Assembly: GCA_036924085.1 (NCBI GenBank)
Contig: JAVGWX010000007.1
Location: 105,020,428 to 105,084,427 of the forward strand
Source of the DNA: Ariolimax columbianus
Lineage: Eukaryota; Mollusca; Gastropoda; Stylommatophora; Arionidae
Direction: 5' to 3'
Length of the DNA: 64,000 nt
The number at the start of each line of letters is the position of its first letter. The stretch's first letter is position 1. Made by a program: the position numbers and the translations under genes. Shown here in pieces: positions 1-11,400 of this stretch. Below the pieces are notes generated by a model. The model made no database searches. It was not told the origin of the DNA and saw only the letters and a program-made list of their open reading frames with translations.

Positions 1-165
1 AGAGCCTGGATAATAATGACAACAACAGAGAATATTAGATAACAACAGAGGTTGGCAGGGAATAACAGAGGTTGGCAGGGAATAACAGGCTGGCAGGGAA
101 TAACAGAGGTTAGCAGGGAATAACAGAGGTTGGCAGATAATAACAGAGGTTCCTGCAGGATGACA
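1..165. repeat. Minisatellite, 20-bp unit (array 1)
   Basis: Degenerate tandem copies of a unit with core 'aataacagaggttggcaggg', about six copies, running in from the window edge. It lies in the KMO intron upstream of exon A. No coding potential seen. Confidence 0.85.
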
Positions 166-210
166 GAGAACAATTATAGTTGATGTTATGACACAAATAT
201 AACTGTATGG

Positions 211-862
211 AAGATTGAGTTCTTGTTGACAATCAAGCACATTGGCTAGCAATCATAGAACCTTCCATTTGAGTTCTTGCTGACAATCAAGCACATTGGC
301 TAGCAATCATAGAACCTTCCATTTGAGTTCTTGTTGACAATCAAGCACATTGGCTAGCAATCATAGAACCTTCCATTTGAGTTCTTGTTGACAATCAAGC
401 ACATTGGCTAGCAATCATAGAACCTTCCATTTGAGTTCTTGTTGACAATCAAGCACATTGGCTAGCAATCATAGAACCTTCCATTTGAGTTCTTGTTGAC
501 AATCAAGCACATTGGCTAGCAATCATAGAACCTTCCATTTGAGTTCTTGTTGACAATCAAGCACATTGGCTAGCAATCATAGAACCTTCCAATTGAGTTC
601 TTGTTGACAATCAAGCACATTGGCTAGCAATCATAGAACCTTCCAATTGAGTTCTTGTTGACAATCAAGCACATTGGCTAGCAATCATAGAACCTTCCAA
701 TTGAGTTCTTGTTGACAATCAAGCACATTGGCTAGCAATCATAGAACCTTCCAATTGAGTTCTTGTTGACAATCAAGCACATTGGCTAGCAATCATAGAA
801 CCTTCCAATTGAGTTCTTGTAGACAATCATTGGCTAGCAATCATAGAACCTTCCAATTGTTG
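211..862. repeat. Minisatellite, 54-bp unit, ~12 copies
   Basis: Successive 'gagttcttgttgacaatcaa' starts are 54 bp apart (217, 271, 325, 379 and on). The first seven or so units end in 'ccatttgag', the later ones in 'ccaattgag', so variants are clustered. The last unit has a short internal deletion. Very low divergence suggests recent expansion. Confidence 0.95.
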
Positions 863-1099
863 TTTCTTTAGCAGTTTATTACATCGCATTGCTACCCATA
901 TGCACAACCCTCACATGTATCACATGTTAATTAGGGTCTCAGTAAAACCATTCTTAGCTCTTCAGTTTTGAGATCCGGGATAAATAATCTAGTTGTTACT
1001 GGTGTCTGGTCACCATAACTTAACTTAACGTCTTCATACTGGTTTAGAAGACTCTGCCAAGTCTGTATACAACTAGTTTCATTTAAATTACTTCTAAAA
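863..1099. other. Unique intronic sequence
   Basis: AT-rich sequence between the 54-bp array and a retrotransposon tail. I found no exon, RNA gene or repeat in it. Confidence 0.5.
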
Positions 1100-1345
1100 G
1101 CTATGAAAATTCAATCTATTCTTGACTGCATTAATTGACCCTGTCCCCACTACTTCCCGTGGTAATGCATTTCAAGCATTCACCACTCTCTGACTAAAAA
1201 AAAATATTTCCTAATATCTAATCTGGACCTCTCTTTAGTTAATTTGTAGCTATGCCCTCTTGTTCTTGGGGGTGGTTGTATTTTGAAAAACTTGTTTTGT
1301 CTAATTTATCCGTTCCTCTGATCATCTTATAACAAAATTTGTCCC
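1100..1345 (-). mobile_element. CR1/L2-like LINE, 3' end of reverse transcriptase ORF (fragment)
   Basis: Translated on the minus strand with small frame breaks, this gives the C-terminal RT tail typical of CR1/L2-type LINEs: 'RTRGHSYKLTKERSRLDIR' followed by 'KYFF' and, after a break, 'WNALPREVVG' and 'INAVKNRLNFH'. It is a short, 5'-truncated, mutated remnant. Assignment rests on recognising the motif. The exact clade is uncertain. Confidence 0.75.
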
Positions 1346-1374
1346 AAAACATGTCACATTGTAGTGTTTATTAT

Positions 1375-2737
1375 TGTGTGACTGACAGAAAGTCCATAGT
1401 CATGACTGTTAGTGTGTCTGACTGTTAGTGTGTCTGACTGTTAGTGTGTCTGATGTGTGACTGTTGGTGTGTCTGATGTCTGACTGTTGGTATGTCTGAC
1501 TGTTGGTGTGTCTGATGTCTGACTGTCGGTGTGTCTGATTTCTGACTGTTGGTGTGTCTGATGTCTGAATGTTGGTATGTCTGACTGTTGGTGTGTTTGA
1601 TGTCTGACTATTTGTGTGTCTAACTGTTTGTGTATCTGATGTCTGATTGTTGGTGTGTCTGATGTCTGACTGTTGGTCTGACTGTTAGTGTGTCTGACTG
1701 TTGGTGTGTCTGATTTCTGATTGTTGGTGTGACTGTTAGTGTGTCTGATGTCTGACTGTTGGTGTGTCTGATGTCTGACTGTTGGTGTGTCTGACTGTTA
1801 GTGAGTCTGACTGTTGGTGTGTCTGACTGTTGGTGTGTCTGACTGTTGGTGTTTCTGACTGTTAGTGTGTCTGATGTTTGACTGTTGGTGTGTCTGATGT
1901 CTGACTGTTGGTGTGTCTGACTGTTGGTGTGTCTGATGTCTGACTGTTGGTGTGTCTGATTGTTGGTGTGTCTGATGTCTGACTGTTGGTGTGTCTGACT
2001 GTTGGTGTGTCTGATGTCTGACTGTTGGTATGTCTGACTGTTGGTGTGTCTGACTGTTGGTATGTCTGACTGTTAGTGTGTCTGACTGTTAGTGTGTCTG
2101 ATGTCTGACTGTTGGTGTGTCTGATGTCTGACTGTTAGTGAGTCTGGCTGTTGGTGTGTCTGATGTCTGACTGTTAGTGAGTCTGACTGTTGGTGTGTCT
2201 GACTGTTGGTGTGTCTGATGTCTGACTGTTAGTGTGTCTGACTGTTGGTGTTTCTGACTGTTGGTGTTTCTGACTGTTAGTGTGTCTGATGTTTGACTGT
2301 TGGAGTGTCTGATGTCTGACTGTTAGTGTGCCTGATGTCTGACTGTTAGTGTGTCTGACTGTTAGTGTGTTTGATGTCTGACTGTTGGTGTGTTTGATGT
2401 CTGACTGTTGGTGTGTCTGACTGTTGGTTCGTCTGATGTCTGACTGTTAGTGTGTCTGACTGTTGGTGTTTCTGACTATTGGTGGGTCTGATGTCTGACT
2501 GTGTCAGACTGTTGGTGTGTCTGATGTCTGACTGTTGGTGTGTCTGATGTCTGACTGTTGGTGTATCTGACTGTTAGTGTGTCTGATGTCTGACTGTTAG
2601 TGTCTCTGACTGTTGGTGTGTCTGATGTCTGACTGTTGGTGTGTCTGATGTCTGACTGTTGGTGTGTCTGATGTCTGACTGTTGGTGTGTCTGATGTCTG
2701 ACTGTTAGTGTGTCTGATGTCTGACTGTTGGTGTGTC
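1375..2737. repeat. Minisatellite, 12/22-bp units (tgtctgactgttggtg), left part
   Basis: Irregular tandem units built from 'tgtctgatgtctgactgttggtg', alternating a long form with 'tgatgtc' and a short form without it. The same array resumes at 7416, so LINE copy 1 interrupts one original array. An ORF through it on the minus strand is a product of the repeat. Confidence 0.95.
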
Positions 2738-2798
2738 TTCTTCTTCTTCGTCGTACGCTGTCAGACGTCAACCTGTATTTTTTCGAAAAAAGCAGCGG

Positions 2799-4053
2799 TC
2801 ATCCTGAGGCTGTCGACACTGCCATAGAGCTTGTATTGTGTTGGCACTGGTGATGGCCACATCTGCTTTCTCTGATCCTCGATGTCGGGCAGTTTTGCAG
2901 CAAATGTGCAGCGGTCATTTTCCCGGTACCACACGAGCATTCGTCAGTGCCACCTATCTTCAATTTGTTGAATAGGTGGTACCTCAGTCTATTGTGGCCA
3001 GTGCGAAGTCTGAAGACCACGACCTGCTCTCTTCTGTTCAACTGGTAATAGGCATCGATTTTTGTGTCGCCAGTATGTTCTATTTCCCATTTGGTCATGT
3101 ATCTAGCTCTAATAAGCCTTTTTGACTCTTCGTATGTCACACTAGTATCTGGTTGTGGTAGTCTTGCACCTTCTTTTGCCAGTCTGTCTGCCTCCTCGTT
3201 GCTTTGGATGTTACAGTGGGATGGAACCCACTGTACCACTACTCTTTTTGGTGAGGACTGCTGGCATAGTTACAAGAGTACTGCTCTTAAATCATTAAGT
3301 TCAGTATTTTTCTGGCTTTTTAGTGCTGTGACTACGGCCAGGGCATCTGTAAGCAGGACTATATGGCTTTCATTCCATTTACCTGTCACCATTTCTTCCA
3401 CTGCCGCCCTCAGTGCCTCTGCCTCAGCTCTGAAATTGCTTGTGTATTTTCCAGTTGCCACTGATAGTGTTATTTTTCTGCCATTTTGTAGGCTCAGAAA
3501 TAGCCCTGCCGCTCCGTTCTGTGATGTGTTTGTTACAGAACCGTCGGTGTATGCATGGGTAGTTTTTCGTTATGTACCTCAGGGTTGTATCTCTTCTTTC
3601 TTTTTCAGTCTGGCTGTTTTTGTTTCCAATACCTGGTATATTTTCTACCACCTCTGGGTCTTCGTACATCTTTGCTTTGGCTATTTCTGCAAAGTTTCTT
3701 CGCTTTAGTTTCCCATTTCCAAAATTTGTTAGTCTCTGATGGATTGGATGGTCAGTCAGTCTTCTGAGTTTCTCTGCTTGCTGCTGGGCTCTGCAGTCTC
3801 TTCTGTCGGTCATGGATTGCAGTTTTGTAATCTTTTCAAGTTCTACAATTGGCGTTGACTTGATGCCTCCTGTTATAACTCTCATGGCTTGGTTTTGAAG
3901 TTTGCTAATTTTATCGAAGTTCGCCTTTGCTGCTGTTGTCCATGCCGCAATGCCATACTCGAGAACTGGTCTCACTCTTCCAGTGTACACTTTCTTTAGT
4001 ATACTTTCGTCTGCTCCCCAGCTAGTGCCAGCAAGTTTCCTCATGATTGCCAT
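2799..4053 (-). pseudogene. LINE copy 1: RNase H domain and C-terminal Cys/His segment (broken)
   Basis: The C-terminal third of the LINE polyprotein. The RT thumb ('GTSWGADESILKKVYTGR') leads into a region that in copy 2 reads as RNase H ('AYTDGSATNT'), then 'WVPSHCNIQSNEEADRLA', and last a zinc-knuckle-like 'CSCGTG...HLLQNCP'. RNase H in such elements degrades the RNA of the RNA:cDNA hybrid. Compared with copy 2 there is a 13-bp deletion near 3553 and a deletion of about 73 bp near 3650, so reading is split across frames. Not functional. Confidence 0.85.
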
Positions 4054-4230
4054 TCTTTATCTGGCTCTCATTCGGTTTCTCTAGATCTGACTTTTCCATG
4101 TCATGCGCCGATCAAATGTGACTCCCAGGTAGTTTGGGTTGTCGTTTGGCCGCAGGTATTTGCCGTTAAGACTTATTTTGGTGTTTTGGGGTTTGTTTGA
4201 CAGCGAGAATATCGTACATGTTGTTTTTTC

Positions 4231-5757
4231 CTAATTTATTTTGACCAGCCATGAGTTTGCCCACTCTTCCAGCGATGTTAGGGCCTGCTGCATCCGATTA
4301 CTTGCTATGGTGAGATTCTTTTCAGAGGTCCACATAGCCAGATCGTCTGCAAACATTGAGCTGTGGACTCTTCTTGGTATATTCTCCGTTATGTTATTTA
4401 TATACACCAGGAAGAGTGTGGGTGACAGAACTCCCCCTTGGGGTACTCCCTGCTCAAGTATCACCTTTTTGCTCATCTGCCCTTGTACTTGAACTCTGGC
4501 TGTTCTGTTTTTGAGGTAGTGACTGATCCATTTGTAAATTTTCCCACAGACTTCACTTCTTCGTAGCTTGACTTTAAGTCCCTCTTTCCAGACCTTGTCA
4601 AATGCCTTTTCTAGGTCCATCCAAACCGCTACTGTGTGTTTTTACTCCTGGTAAGCATCCTCTATTTCCTTGGCTATGAGAGTGATCTGATCCTCAGTGG
4701 ATCTGTGTTGTCTAAATCCTGCTTGCTGTGGAATTAGTATGTGTTTTTCTTCCAGATGCCACATCAGTCTGGTGTTTATCATACGTTCCATCAGTTTGCC
4801 TACACAGCTCAGTAGACTGATAGGCCTGTATCCATTTGGATCTGTTTTGTCTTTTCCTTTCTTTGGTACTGGTACAAGTACTGCATCTTTCCATGCTTGA
4901 GGTACAATACCCCTTTTCCAGCTTTGGTTCAGGACTGATAGTAACTTCCTCTTTGCTGTTTGGCCCAGCCCCATCAGCATTTCGTTTGTTACCCCGTCTT
5001 TTCCGGGAGATTTCCTTTTCTTTAAAGTTCTCATGGCCACTTCCATTTCATTAATTGTTAGTTTTGCCATCATGTGCTCTTCTGGTGCCATATTGATGTT
5101 GTCGTGCCCCTTTTGTTCTTCCCTAATGTCTGTGTGCCTGTCTGTAGGGACATCGATATGGTTTGCTCTGGCATAATGTTCAATAAAGGCGTTTGCAGAT
5201 TTTTTTCCAGTAAGCATGTTATAGCCCTGCTTGATGGTAATTTGTTTGTTTGATGGAGTTTCGTCATTCATGGCTCTGACTAGCTTCCATAGTTTGTTCC
5301 CTTCTTTGTCTAAATTGAGTCTTTCTGTTTTGTTTTTCCAGCTTTCTCTTGCTGTTTGGTTTAGAGTGTATTTGTATTTCGCCGTGGTGGCTTTGAGGGC
5401 GATGTTTGCCTCCATAGATTGTTCTCTCTCTGCCATGTTCCTAGCATTTGAGACTTCGTCTTCCGCTTTCTGCAATTCATCATTCCAATAGGGCTTGTAG
5501 TTTTTCCTTGCCCCTCTTGGGATGGTTTCAGGGGCAGCTTGCATTATTGCTTTGCTTAGGCTTTCCACCATGGGCTTCATATTGTTATTCCGTGTGTTGA
5601 TGGTTTCACACAGCCCATCTGTCAGGATTGCAAATCTGTCCCAGTAGGCTCGTTTGTAATTCCAACGTGGGAGAGGTTTTATTTCCTGTGGGCCTACTTT
5701 CATATCAACTTCTAGCCTAATTGGCCTGTGGTTGCTACCTGCCAATTGGTTTAGCAC
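4231..5757 (-). pseudogene. LINE copy 1: reverse transcriptase (broken)
   Basis: Reverse transcriptase with recognisable blocks: 'KRKSPGKDGVTNEMLM', 'NGYRPISLLSCVGKLMER', 'IPQQAGFRQHRSTEDQ', 'VPQGGVLSPTLFLVYINN' and the catalytic 'MFADDLAMW'. An in-frame stop interrupts it at 4639-4641, just before the 'DLEKAFDKVW' block, where copies 2 and 3 have a sense codon. Another stop separates the finger-palm region from the endonuclease. Further stops follow around 4082-4230. The product would have carried out target-primed reverse transcription. This copy cannot. Confidence 0.9.
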
Positions 5758-6531
5758 CTAGCGGTCTATTTTGGAGTGAATATCCACTGTGGAAAAGGCC
5801 AAGTCTGGAGTAGAGGTGGTATGCCATATTCTAGAATAGAAGCTAGGGCTATCCTCCGGCCTATTGATAAGGCAGAGATTTGTGTCTATGTCCCAATCTT
5901 CCACTTCGTCACCTCTGCTGTCTGTGTCCGAGTATCCCCATCTCTCCGAGTGGCTGTTGAAGTCTCCAACTACTATGCAGTTGGAGTCTTTGACTTCCAT
6001 ACTCGAGAGCGATAGGTCTCTATTTGGTGGTCTGTACAAGTTGAAGATGTGGATCTTCGTCTCTTGAGCCATTATGTCAACTCCTACAATTTCTGCTTGT
6101 CCGGTGTGATTGACAGCTACCGCGCTACTCGGTATGCAGTTACGGGTCAGTATCAGAACCCCTCCTTTGTGACCTTCTCTATCCAGACGGAAGGTCTGGT
6201 ATCCTCTGATTGAGAATTTATGGTTGTTGTTGAGGTACGTTTCTTGGATACATACCACGTCAATCTTACCTTCATGCAAGTGATGTGTTAGGGAGAGCTT
6301 TTTGTTAATGACTCCCTCCGCATTCTACTGTAGTATTCTGAGGCTCTTGTGTTTTTGGTCAATAGTTTTTGCCCCATCACCATGTGCCTCGACTCCACAA
6401 CACATGGGTTGGTGACCACCAGTAGCAATGGTTGAGCCCCTTCGAGGCGTGAGGCCCGGCACTCTTGCTGCCTGGTGGGACTCCACAGGATGAGCGCCAT
6501 GCTTTTTTCTATTAGGTCGTACTATCATCAT
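5758..6531 (-). pseudogene. LINE copy 1: AP endonuclease domain (broken)
   Basis: Apurinic-like endonuclease that nicks the target DNA in this class of element. Visible motifs are 'CIQETYLNNNHKFSIRG', 'GGVLILTRNCIPSS', 'FNLYRPPN', 'VVGDFNSHSERWGYSD', and 'SNHRPI' just past the stop at 5758. The tryptophan of the first conserved block is a TAG stop (near 6331), where copy 2 keeps 'LQWNAEG'. The region from about 6290 to 6531 matches the N-terminal part of the copy 2 ORF. Confidence 0.85.
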
Positions 6532-7100
6532 ACAGCGATATACGTTGCACTGTGTTACTTGTTAAGCGTGTGACCCAGTGCATCTGATTTCAACAGGCGT
6601 TTCTGTAGGGATGCCCTCCTTAGCCTTGACTGTCCCCAGCCTATCTGCAAGGCAGCAGTTGTTTGTGATCAGAGTTGCCTCTCTTATGGAAGTTGTCTTA
6701 CAGGACTATCGAGTCTTCACCACTCGTGTCTATAGGGTGCGGTGATGATATATGATATGGACTATGTACTGGTTTGTACTATCTCGGAAGAGAAGCAGTC
6801 CAGTGTGTCTGTATCCCAGGATCGTCACGTCCTGCCAGAAACGTAGCATGTGCATGTGAGTGAGGTATCTCTTTGCTCCCTTTATTTTCTCAGCTTCTCT
6901 GCAGTGATGGCACGCCTAGCATTCTCCGCCACCTGGGAGATTGTCACAATAGGGTAGAGGGGCAATGTCCGCTGGCCTGCATCTCTTCTGCGTCCATTGG
7001 GATGACTGATAACAGACAGAGGTAGAGAGCGAGGCAGGAGTGCATTTAACCAGGGGACAAGCCTGGTAATGGCACGGAGATGTTGTTCGCCTGGTGTGCG
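6532..7100 (-). other. LINE 5' region shared with copy 2, no ORF1 recognised
   Basis: This stretch is about 90-95% identical by eye to 37990-38542 in copy 2, so it belongs to the element. A minus-strand ORF of 83 codons (6882-7133) runs through it and into the 28S-derived part. It has no gag-like zinc knuckle or coiled coil that I can see. It may be a 5' UTR or an eroded ORF1, and I cannot decide between them. Confidence 0.6.
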
Positions 7101-7415
7101 GACATATCTCATGATCAAGGGTTGCGTCTTCACAGTTCGCAGTGAGGTGGCTGCTCTACTGCTTACGACACCCCGACCGAGAACTAAGTCTTCTACTAGT
7201 GGTTTCGCACCTCATCACCGTATGGGGTGAATATCGAGCAGCTACCCGCCCGCTTTGATCGGCGGACATCAGAGACCTCATTCTGCGGCTCAACTGGGTG
7301 GGGCTGAGGCGCGAGCCCCAGGTCCCGACCATATCGTAGCCTCCCATCGCAGTGGTGCTGAGATTTTGGGCTGGATTCCAGCTTAGAGGCATTCGGCCGT
7401 AATCCCTCTCATGGT
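7101..7415 (-). rRNA. Diverged 28S rRNA 3'-end fragment fused to LINE copy 1
   Basis: On the minus strand this reads like the last ~300 nt of a metazoan 28S rRNA. Recognisable blocks are 'GACCTGGGGCTCGCGCC', 'CGGATAGCTGCTCGA' (as 'CGGGTAGCTGCTCGAT' here), 'GGTGTCGTAAGCAGTAGAGC' and 'AGCCACCTC', ending near the 28S terminus about position 7101. Many differences from canonical 28S show it is not a working rRNA gene. It joins the LINE 5' region directly, in the same orientation as in copy 2. Identification is from remembered conserved rRNA sequence. Confidence 0.75.
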
Positions 7416-7845
7416 TGTTGGTGTGTCTGATGTCTGACTGTTGGTGTGTCTGATGTCTGACTGTTGCTATGTCTGACTGTTAGTGTGTCAGACTGTTAGT
7501 GTGTTTGATGTCTGACTGTTAGTGTGTCTGACTGTTAGTGTGTCTGACTGTTAGTGTGTCAGACTGTTAGTGTGTTTGATGTCTGACTGTTAGTGTGTCT
7601 GACTGTTAGTGTGTCTGACTGTTAGTGTGTCAGACTGTTAGTGTGTCTGATGTCTGACTGTTGGTGTGTCTGATGTCTGACTGTTGGTGTGTCTGATGTC
7701 TGACTGTTGGTGTGTCTGATGTCTGACTGTTGGTGTGTCTGATGTCTGACTGTTGCTATGTCTGACTGTTAGTGTGTCAGACTGTTAGTGTGTCTGATGT
7801 CTGACTGTTGGTATGTCTGATGTCTGACTATTAGATATTGTAATT
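7416..7845. repeat. Minisatellite, 12/22-bp units, right part of array split by LINE copy 1
   Basis: Same 'tgtctgatgtctgactgt' units as 1375-2737. It stops about 20 bp before the exon A acceptor. Confidence 0.95.
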
Positions 7846-7862
7846 CCTGGTTTCACCCACAG

Positions 7863-8050
7863 ACATTCGGACACAAGAGGTTGTACAAGGCAGAAGTATC
7901 AACCTGGCCATCTCCTGCAGAGGGAGGGAAGCCTTGAAAATGATTGGCATAGAAGATCAGATAACAGCACAAGGAATTCCAATGTACGGGCGCATGATCC
8001 ATGACCATGATGGCCGGAGGAGACCAATATTCTATGGAACAATGGATCAG
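7863..8050 (+). CDS. KMO: Kynurenine 3-monooxygenase, exon A (internal)
   Basis: KMO is the FAD- and NADPH-dependent enzyme of the mitochondrial outer membrane that hydroxylates L-kynurenine to 3-hydroxykynurenine. This exon encodes 62 codons after two bases that complete a split codon. It includes 'GRSINLAIS.RGREALK' and 'GIPMYGRMIHDHDGRRRPI', then 'FYGTMDQ', aligning with human KMO from about residue 43 to 104. The Arg of 'GRMIH' and the Tyr of 'FYGT' correspond to human Arg85 and Tyr99, which contact the kynurenine carboxylate. The acceptor is 'cacccacag' at 7854-7862 and the donor 'gtacat' at 8051. The FAD GxGxxG exon(s) must lie upstream of the window. Confidence 0.95.
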
Positions 8051-8065
8051 GTACATCTTACAGAA

Positions 8066-8397
8066 TGTCATCTTAAACTCCACCTAAATGCCATGTCCCA
8101 CCAAATGTCATGTCCCACCAAATGTCATGTCCCACCTAAATGCCATGTCCCACCAAATGTCATGTCCCACCTAAATGTCATGTCCCACCTAAATGTCGTG
8201 TCCCACCTAAATGTCATGTCCCACAAAATGTCATGTCCCACCTAAATGTCATGTCCCACCAAATGTCATGTCCCACCTAAATGTCATGTCCCACCAAATG
8301 TCACGTCCCACCTAAATGTCATGTCCCACCTAAATGTCATGTCCCACCTAAATGTCATGTCCCACCAAATGTCATGTCCCACTAAATGTCTGTGTAT
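8066..8397. repeat. Minisatellite, 17/18-bp units
   Basis: Tandem 'catgtcccacctaaatgt' units with a 17-bp variant ('caccaaatgt'), starting 15 bp after the exon A donor. The apparent ORF running out of exon A into it is intronic. Confidence 0.95.
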
Positions 8398-8490
8398 CTC
8401 CCCCTGAATGTCAACATTACCTCTCACAGAATGCCTGCCTACCGCTGAGTGTATTATCTCACCTTATTGTGCCACCAATACATCTCACAG

Positions 8491-11400
8491 GTGAGGTTTG
8501 TTTGAGACAGTAGAATCTAGGTGAGGTTTGTTTGAGACAGTAGAATCTAGGTGAGGTTTGATAAAGTAGATTCTAGGTGAGGTTTAAGATAATAGAATCT
8601 AGGTGAGGTTTGTTTGAGACAGTAGATTCTAGGTGAGGTTTAAGATAATAGAATCTAGGTGAGGTTTGTTTGAGACAGTAGAATCTAGATGAGGTTTGAT
8701 AAAGTAGATTCTAGGTGAGGTTTGTTTGAGACAGTAGAATCTAGGTGAGGTTTGATAAAGTAGATTCTAGGTGAGGTTTAAGATAATAGAATCTAGGTGA
8801 GGTTTGTTTGAGACAGTAGATTCTAGGTGAGGTTTAAGATAATAGAATCTAGGTGAGGTTTGTTTGAGACAGTAGAATCTAGGTGAGGTTTGATAAAGTA
8901 GATTCTAGGTGAGGTTTGTTTGAGACAGTAGAATCTAGGTGAGGTTTGATAAAGTAGATTCTAGGTGAGGTTTAAGATAATAGAATCTAGGTGAGGTTTG
9001 TTTGAGACAGTAGAATCTAGGTGAGGTTTGATAAAGTAGATTCTAGGTGAGGTTTGTTTGAGACAGTAGAATCTAGGTGAGGTTTGATAAAGTAGATTCT
9101 AGGTGAGGTTTAAGATAATAGAATCTAGGTGAGGTTTGTTTGAGACAGTAGATTCTAGGTGAGGTTTAAGATAATAGAATCTAGGTGAGGTTTGATAAAG
9201 TAGATTCTAGGTGAGGTTTAAGATAATAGAATCTAGGTGAGGTTTGTTTGAGACAGTAGATTCTAGGTGAGGTTTAAGATAATAGAATCTAGGTGAGGTT
9301 TGTTTGAGACAGTAGAATCTAGGTGAGGTTTGATAAAGTAGATTCTAGGTGAGGTTTGTTTGAGACAGTAGAATCTAGGTGAGGTTTGATAAAGTAGATT
9401 CTAGGTGAGGTTTAAGATAATAGAATCTAGGTGAGGTTTGTTTGAGACAGTAGATTCTAGGTGAGGTTTAAGATAATAGAATCTAGGTGAGGTTTGATAA
9501 AGTAGATTCTAGGTGAGGTTTAAGATAATAGAATCTAGGTGAGGTTTGTTTGAGACAGTAGATTCTAGGTGAGGTTTGTTTGAGACAGTAGATTCTAGGT
9601 GAGGTTTAAGATAATAGAATCTAGGTGAGGTTTGATAAAGTAGATTCTAGGTGAGGTTTAAGATAATAGAATCTAGGTGAGGTTTGTTTGAGACAGTAGA
9701 TTCTAGGTGAGGTTTGTTTGAGACAGTAGATTCTAGGTGAGGTTTAAGATAATAGAATCTAGGTGAGGTTTGTTTGAGACAGTAGATTCTAGGTGAGGTT
9801 TAAGATAATAGATTCTAGGTGAGGTTTGTTTGAGACAGTAGATTCTAGGTGAGGTTTGTTTGAGACAGTAGAATCTAGGTGAGGTTTGTTTGAGACAGTA
9901 GATTCTAGGTGAGGTTTGTTTGAGACAGTAGAATCTAGGTTTGTTTGAGACAGTAGATTCTAGGTGAGGTTTGTTTGAGACAGTAGAATCTAGGTGAGGT
10001 TTGTTTGAGACAGTAGAATCTAGGTGAGGTTTGTTTGAGACAGTAGAATCTAGGTTTGTTTGAGACAGTAGAATCTAGGTGAGGTTTGTTTGAGACAGTA
10101 GAATCTAGGTGAGGTTTGTTTGAGACAGTAGAATCTAGGTGAGGTTTGAGACAGTAGAATCTAGGTGAGGTTTGAGACAGTAGAATCTAGGTGAGGTTTG
10201 TTTGAGACAGTAGATTCTAGGTGAGGTTTAAGATAATAGATTCTAGGTGAGGTTTGTTTGAGACAGTAGATTCTAGGTGAGGTTTAAGATAATAGATTCT
10301 AGGTGAGGTTTGTTTGAGACAGTAGATTCTAGGTGAGGTTTAAGATAATAGAATCTAGGTGAGGTTTGTTTGAGACAGTAGATTCTAGGTGAGGTTTGTT
10401 TGAGACAGTAGATTCTAGGTGAGGTTTAAGATAATAGAATCTAGGTGAGGTTAGTTTGAGACAGTAGATTCTAGGTGAGGTTTAAGATAATAGATTCTAG
10501 GTGAGGTTTGTTTGAGACAGTAGATTCTAGGTGAGGTTTAAGATAATAGAATCTAGGTGAGGTTTGTTTGAGACAGTAGAATCTAGGTGAGGTTTGTTTG
10601 AGACAGTAGAATCTAGGTGAGGTTTGTTTGAGACAGTAGAATCTAGGTTTGTTTGAGACAGTAGAATTTAGGTGAGGTTTGTTTGAGACAGTAGAATCTA
10701 GGTTTGTTTGAGACAGTAGAATCTAGGTGAGGTTTGTTTGAGACAGTAGAATCTAGGTTTGTTTGAGACAGTAGAATCTAGGTGAGGTTTGTTTGAGACA
10801 GTAGAATCTAGGTTTGTTTGAGACAGTAGAATCTAGGTGAGGTTTGTTTGAGACAGTAGAATCTAGGTTTGTTTGAGACAGTAGAATCTAGGTGAGGTTT
10901 GTTTGAGACAGTAGAATCTAGGTTTGTTTGAGACAGTAGAATCTAGGTGAGGTTTGTTTGAGACAATAGAATCTAGGTTTGTTTGAGACAGTAGAATCTA
11001 GGTGAGGTTTTTTTGAGACAGTAGAATCTAGGTGAGGTTTGTTTGAGACAATAGAATCTAGGTTTGTTTGAGACAGTAGAATCTAGGTGAGGTTTGTTTG
11101 AGACAGTAGAATCTAGGTGAGGTTTGTTTGAGACAGTAGAATCTAGGTGAGGTTTGTTTGAGACAGTAGAATCTAGGTTTGTTTGAGACAGTAGAATCTA
11201 GGTGAGGTTTGTTTGAGACAGTAGAATCTAGGTGAGGTTTGAGACAGTAGAATCTAGGTGAGGTTTGTTTGAGACAGTAGAATCTGGGTTTGTTTGAGAC
11301 AGTAGAATCTAGGTTTGTTTGAGACAGTAGAATCTAGGTTTGTTTGAGACAGTAGAATCTAGGTTTGTTTGAGACAGTAGAATCTAGGTGAGGTTTGTTT

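Larger units (their letters stand above)
2738..7415 (-). mobile_element. LINE copy 1 (endonuclease-RT-RNase H non-LTR retrotransposon, I/Nimb-like), degenerate
   Basis: Reading on the minus strand from 7415: a 28S rRNA-derived stretch (to about 7101), a 5' region shared with copy 2, AP endonuclease, reverse transcriptase, RNase H, a zinc-knuckle-like Cys/His segment, and a (GAA)n tail at about 2737-2750 joined to the minisatellite. It sits inside the 1375-7845 minisatellite. 'tgttggtgtgtct' occurs at both borders (2726-2738 and 7416-7428) and could be a target-site duplication or simply the array unit. The gene is broken by several stops, by an in-frame CAG to TAG change at about 5760, and by deletions. 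RNase H together with an AP endonuclease points to the I superfamily. The clade is inference. Confidence 0.9.

Noticed and set aside
211..862. CRISPR array
   Set aside because: Units are contiguous without unique spacers, and the window is clearly eukaryotic. The same holds for all the other arrays.
863..1099. Possible upstream KMO exon
   Set aside because: No sequence resembling the N-terminal FAD-binding motif or the 'YEAR' region with proper splice sites was found.
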